DNA of 64,000 bases from Bacteroidota bacterium (GTDB lineage Bacteria; Bacteroidota; Bacteroidia; Bacteroidales; UBA10428): positions 1,984,001 to 2,048,000 of the forward strand of contig CP065006.1 in assembly GCA_016699695.1 (NCBI GenBank). The letters are read 5' to 3'. Below the pieces are notes generated by a model. That model did not search any database. It was not told where the DNA came from and saw nothing but the letters and a program-made list of their open reading frames with translations. This document shows positions 61,201 through 64,000 of the stretch, piece after piece (positions within the stretch are counted from its first letter, which is position 1; each line of letters starts with the position of its first letter). The position numbers and the translations under genes were made by a program.

Positions 61201-64000
61201 CAAACTGGTCGGTAACCCTTACTACATAGTTACCGGCACTCAGGTTTACAAATATTCCTGAATCGTTGCTTACCATGGCTGGTTCAAGAAGGTAGGTATA
61301 AGGTGCTCTGCCACCAATAGCCGATACAACTATGCTTGCAGTGGTATCGCCAAAGCAGTTTATCGGATCCCTTATATAAGCAGTGTCAATGCTGATGGCA
61401 TTGGGCTGGGCTATGACAAGGTTGCTGTCTATCTGGCATCCGGAAGCATCCGTAACCTGTAGCGTATAACTGCCTGCCGGTAGGGCATTGAACAAACCGC
61501 TATCGGCGGAAGCAGAAGGTATGTTGCCCGGTTGCAGGGTGTAAGTAAGTAGTCCTGTTCCTCCGGAAGCTTTCACTACCACTACTCCGGTCGAATCGCC
61601 ATTACATTGAAGGCTGTCCGGATAGCTAAGACTGGTAATCGAAATTTGTGGTGGTTCCAGTACGTTTACGCTGGTGCTGCCGCTACATCCCAATGCATCG
61701 GTAACAGTAAGGTTATAGGTTCCGGCACAAAGATTTACGGTATCGGCACCGTTGCCACTTGCTGGCAGGGGTGACCAACTATAAGTCACATAAGGCTGGG
61801 TTCCTCCGAGAACAGTTACAATGGCTTGTGCATCGCATTCGCCAAAACAGCTTACGGTTAAATCGCGCACCAACATAACTTTGTTATTTGTCAGCTCGAT
61901 AATAGGTACATTTATCGCGCCTGAATTATGATCGACCGTCTTAAGAAGTCCGGTTGCCAGTGCAATGTCGGCAAAGGATACAGAAGCTTCGATAATGGCG
62001 CCATCGTCAATGGTGGGCCTGTTGTTGGCAGTGTCTTTAATCATTACAGTCCAACCGCCTTGTGCCGGATTGAGGCCATACAGTGCAGACCAGTTTCCTT
62101 CGGCCAAATGGTCTCCGGTAAGCGGACGGGGGTCGGCACATATATTCAGTAACGGATCGGCAGGATTGTTTGTAAAGCAAAGGTCAATGGCATCGCCAGG
62201 GTTGCCGGTTGAGGCAGGAACGCAAGGCGTAGTAAAATTGATCTCCATGGGAGCAGTAGCCAGGGTTATCGTGGTTAATCCATCGGGAGCAATAAGGTAA
62301 TAGCCCATGTCGATGTTTCGCTGGTGACCGCTGGTAGTAATACATACCTCCATGGCTGTGGAAGGGGCAATATAGAAAGGCGCAGGTTCGCCAATGGCAG
62401 GCTGAACCGGACTGGGGATGGTTACCAACAAGGAATCGGTAAACAATCCGCAGGTTCCAAATCCGTTCACATCGAGGTAAAGTGTTACCGATCCTGCTGC
62501 TCTGTCAAGTATACCCGGAGTATAAACCGGATTAAGGATGTTGGCGTTGTCGAAAGTACCGTCGCCTGATGTTCTCCAGCGATCGAGGGTTCCACCGACG
62601 ATGGAGGCTCCGTTCACTGTTACTATATCGCTGTTACAAATGGCAGTATCATTGCCCGCGTCTACAAGTGGCGCCGGATCAACTACTACACTTGTTGTGG
62701 CATTGTTGGTGCAACTATTTAGATCGGTTACAGTGACTGTATAATCGCCACTCATGCTGGTGGTGGCAGACAACGAAACCAATGGGTTTTGATCGGTTGA
62801 GCTAAAACCAAGAGGTCCGCTCCAGCTATAAGAATTAGCCGGATTGACGCCACCAAATAGACTAAGGGTGTTGCCTTCGCATACTGGGCCATTGTTAGAG
62901 GCTGTTGCAGCAGGCAAGGGGTTAATAGAGATAATGGTACTTCCATTCATCAGGGCGCTGCAACCTGTTGTGGCATTTATAGCGCCAATGGTATAGGTGC
63001 CAGGTAAAAGCTGATCGCCAAAACTAATCGCAAAGCCGGTTCCACTAATGGGGAATCCGGTGGCAATGCCATCGAGGTAAAGTTGGTAATTCACTCCCGC
63101 TTCGCTTCCGTCTAAATCTACCGGAAGACCAAAACCACCTGAGCAATAGCCGCCACCGCCAGTTACGTTAAAGGCAATGGGTAGCGGATCGATGGTAATC
63201 ACCGCACTTCCGGTCATATTAGATGTACAACCGGTGGCTGTGATAGTAGCAATCACCGTATAGGTTCCGGTCAAAGATTGGTCGCCAAAGCTAAGTACAC
63301 CTCCTGTGCCAGGCACTGCTGGTCCAACGGGTACACCATCAAGATAAAGCTGATAATCGGTTCCCAAGTCGCTGTTTGTGAGTCCAACAGGCACACCAAT
63401 TCCACCCGAGCAATAACTTCCTCCACCGCTTACATTATAGGCAGTTGGCAAAGGGTTGATACTCACGATGGCATTACCGCCCATGTTGGCAATACAAGTA
63501 GTAGTGCCATTGGTGGCTACTGCGGTGTAAGTACCTGCTGCTGTCTGGCTTCCAAAGCTGATGGCTGCACCGTTACCGGCAACAGGACTTCCTGTGGGCG
63601 CAGCACCCAGGTAAAGCTGATAATTTACGCCTGCTTCACTGCCATCGAGGCCAACAAGCACGCCTGCTCCGCCTAAGCAATAGCTTCCACCGCCAGTTAC
63701 ATTAAATACAAGGGGCAGAGGGTCTATGGTTACCACGGCTGTGCCGCTCATATTCGAAATACAGCCTGTTAAAGCGTTTGTAGCTACAGCGGTATAAGTT
63801 CCTGCTGTTGTTTGGTTGCCAAAGCTAATGGCCACACCGCTGCCGGGTACACTACCACCAACCGGGTTGCCATCGACATAAAGCTGGTAATTAACCCCAT
63901 TCTGGCTGCTGCTGAGTCCTACATTCACTCCAGCTCCTCCAGAGCAATAGCTTCCACCACCTGTCATACTGAATACAGTGGGCAAAGGATTGATGGATAT
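58250..64000 (-). CDS. Giant secreted adhesin with SprB repeats and gliding-motility-type C-terminal domain; N-terminus outside the window
   Basis: At least 1916 residues; the frame stays open to base 64000 (ISINP...), so the start is beyond the window. From the visible N-terminal end: four tandem repeats of 88-90 residues (about 62.9-64.0 kb), each with GGGSYCSGG, a Y-Q-L-Y strand and a GTYT strand. Then comes one Ig/PKD-like domain, a proprotein-convertase P-domain-like segment (QGGWTVMIKDTANN) near 62.0 kb, and about eight SprB-type repeats (59.7-61.9 kb), most starting CFGD or CNGD and containing GTYNLTVTDALGC-like strands. Further beta domains precede the T9SS type B sorting domain (VFTPNGDGHNDTWVIP, FNRWGQLVYY, LPLGTYFFIIK). 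It is a surface protein exported by the type IX system, probably for adhesion or gliding. Confidence 0.93.
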   Translation of the reverse strand: MSINPLPTVFSMTGGGSYCSGGAGVNVGLSSSQNGVNYQLYVDGNPVGGSVPGSGVAISFGNQTTAGTYTAVATNALTGCISNMSGTAVVTIDPLPLVFNVTGGGSYCLGGAGVLVGLDGSEAGVNYQLYLGAAPTGSPVAGNGAAISFGSQTAAGTYTAVATNGTTTCIANMGGNAIVSINPLPTAYNVSGGGSYCSGGIGVPVGLTNSDLGTDYQLYLDGVPVGPAVPGTGGVLSFGDQSLTGTYTVIATITATGCTSNMTGSAVITIDPLPIAFNVTGGGGYCSGGFGLPVDLDGSEAGVNYQLYLDGIATGFPISGTGFAISFGDQLLPGTYTIGAINATTGCSALMNGSTIISINPLPAATASNNGPVCEGNTLSLFGGVNPANSYSWSGPLGFSSTDQNPLVSLSATTSMSGDYTVTVTDLNSCTNNATTSVVVDPAPLVDAGNDTAICNSDIVTVNGASIVGGTLDRWRTSGDGTFDNANILNPVYTPGILDRAAGSVTLYLDVNGFGTCGLFTDSLLVTIPSPVQPAIGEPAPFYIAPSTAMEVCITTSGHQRNIDMGYYLIAPDGLTTITLATAPMEINFTTPCVPASTGNPGDAIDLCFTNNPADPLLNICADPRPLTGDHLAEGNWSALYGLNPAQGGWTVMIKDTANNRPTIDDGAIIEASVSFADIALATGLLKTVDHNSGAINVPIIELTNNKVMLVRDLTVSCFGECDAQAIVTVLGGTQPYVTYSWSPLPASGNGADTVNLCAGTYNLTVTDALGCSGSTSVNVLEPPQISITSLSYPDSLQCNGDSTGVVVVKASGGTGLLTYTLQPGNIPSASADSGLFNALPAGSYTLQVTDASGCQIDSNLVIAQPNAISIDTAYIRDPINCFGDTTASIVVSAIGGRAPYTYLLEPAMVSNDSGIFVNLSAGNYVVRVTDQFGCQGDTAAISITQPSDLEADTILIEPIACFGELATIRVVVQEGTPAYEVSVDSMNTWIPTNDTAVFGGLTAGNYYIYLRDANGCSDSTGTVIITEPTAIQITSLNYTDSLLCSADTNGTIVVKATGGTGSLTYLLQPGNIPSASADSGLFINLGANIYTAQVIDSLGCLADSIVQIWGPSILELDTTYISAGISCFGDTVGEITAIASGGTLPYTYVLFPNLDTNNTGIFNNLGANTYFVKVYDARGCDTLTSSPLSLTVPSPLVIDTLMAMPIACFGDNTPLSAVASGGSEPYDISLTLIGFTTTQSGFNSGDTALFTGFAGMNYIRVVDAAGCSAEDSILILEPASALIFDSILTTPVTGCSDSANGTIRAYVSGGWGAYQYSRDGTIYTPSNTFIKLTQGNYTIYVTDSLGCSITSTIQTISGPSPLVANAIVQDAVGETPGSITFMSMGGTPPYTYWIGATYLPDSLRTYVSDPLFDSLNAGTYFVAVRDANGCTDEDVATISLVSLQVELEFTCAYINGPLIEISILNGSAPIAVLDSNLSTSVVNLYTNIFDNPYYMAVDTGWHKIRVSDAFLYFDTTLYVTYPIIDTVLITPKTCSALGFDGNPTWDGAAEVVVNGGTANKFYRLDVHNPSGVPIIGYQNNHTGIFTDLGQYNWYNVVVVDDQLCQDSISYRDIQMMYARYVQVSGLYNDTTVCKYNQLELFAGYSYPTAFPTQKYSVSATWAPDTAFIDFNNDNRTPSATALILEDSITITLRLEQTEVAECMLIDSIKIKTFEAVDIPYSLGQSAGFGIDSETGEILATVGAQINVSMDSAYWHTDILEVLPDSLVKGNKVNPVFNPPNAPHEYTIFAPNDSTAFFAIMITEDGCSETDTIIIDVRPVIESDSLYNVFTPNGDGHNDTWVIPHVHLYTDAEVEIFNRWGQLVYYRKGYGSDTSNEWDGKSMKNGKELPLGTYFFIIKPNDGQTETLTGTVTIIR
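62905..64000 (-). repeat. Tandem 88-90-residue repeats inside the giant adhesin gene
   Basis: The conserved DNA landmark ccacc(g/a)cc recurs at 63153, 63423, 63687 and 63954, spacings of 270, 264 and 267 bp. These correspond to 90, 88 and 89 residues. All spacings are multiples of three and the repeats are in frame, so they are protein-domain repeats. The array continues past the window end. Confidence 0.9.

Noticed and set aside
62905..64000. Regular 264-270-bp spacing of a short conserved string, which could look like a repeat array or CRISPR
   Set aside because: The period is a multiple of three, it lies in one open frame, and the translated units are homologous domains with conserved Cys, Tyr and Gly; CRISPR repeats are far shorter.

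Overview
The window comes from a member of the Bacteroidota, most likely an environmental Bacteroidales/Marinilabiliales-type organism. The support is the gene content: a type IX secretion protein of the PorP/SprF family beside a giant SprB-repeat protein with a gliding-motility-type C-terminal domain, DUF1987 (SiaC-like), DUF2807, DUF4251 and DUF4296 proteins, and a long-form IspG. The Bacteroidota promoter signature TAnnTTTG also recurs upstream of many genes, twice with a TTG about 19-20 bp upstream. I see no phage, integrase, transposase, rRNA or CRISPR array. This is mostly ordinary chromosome with small accessory islands.

Layout. 1-4.9 kb: end of pepF, a small secreted protein, a thioesterase/HAD pair, a CAT-anticodon tRNA and a lipoprotein alpha-amylase. 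5-11.4 kb: an Omp85-like barrel, a PIF1/RecD-type helicase, a DEAD-box RNA helicase and a conserved protein of unknown function. 11.5-14.6 kb: ispD, a DUF2807 protein, a TauE/SafE permease and a tandem pair of SiaC-like proteins. 14.9-21.4 kb: a tetR-tolC-adaptor-RND permease efflux operon. 21.6-28.3 kb: an atypical SDR, gpmI, and a GH65/GH66 pair probably acting on dextran-like alpha-glucan. 28.4-33.4 kb (minus strand): envelope proteins, a third SiaC-like protein coupled to a barrel protein, and a cytidylate-kinase-like protein. 33.5-40 kb: a DUF985 cupin, a possible STAS-like protein, a candidate small RNA, two single-domain response regulators, ispG, a DUF2461 protein and a ROK kinase. 39.8-45.6 kb (minus strand): lspA, a TraR/DksA-type gene, ileS and a histidine kinase. 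45.9-51.9 kb: a small W-M-motif protein, a TPR protein, radC, a DUF4296 lipoprotein, a radical SAM enzyme, a glycosyltransferase and a CPBP protease. 52-57 kb: punA-lpxK and sppA, with a second W-M-motif gene and a repeat element between lpxK and sppA, then folK. 57.3-64 kb: porP/sprF-like gene and the giant adhesin, cut by the window end.

The three most unusual signals are these. (1) Two unlinked small secreted proteins share no obvious similarity except a duplicated C-terminal motif, EExxxLExWMxxLSxW, whose last copy ends the protein. (2) Two 199-bp intergenic elements have imperfect terminal inverted repeats, an invariant GC-rich core and flanking direct repeats, and look like a small non-autonomous mobile element. 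(3) There are three DUF1987/SiaC paralogues, one with Glu where the presumed phospho-Thr should be. A promoter-plus-terminator pair enclosing no ORF near 34.6 kb is a candidate small RNA.

All calls rest on reading the sequence and its translations. No database search was run.
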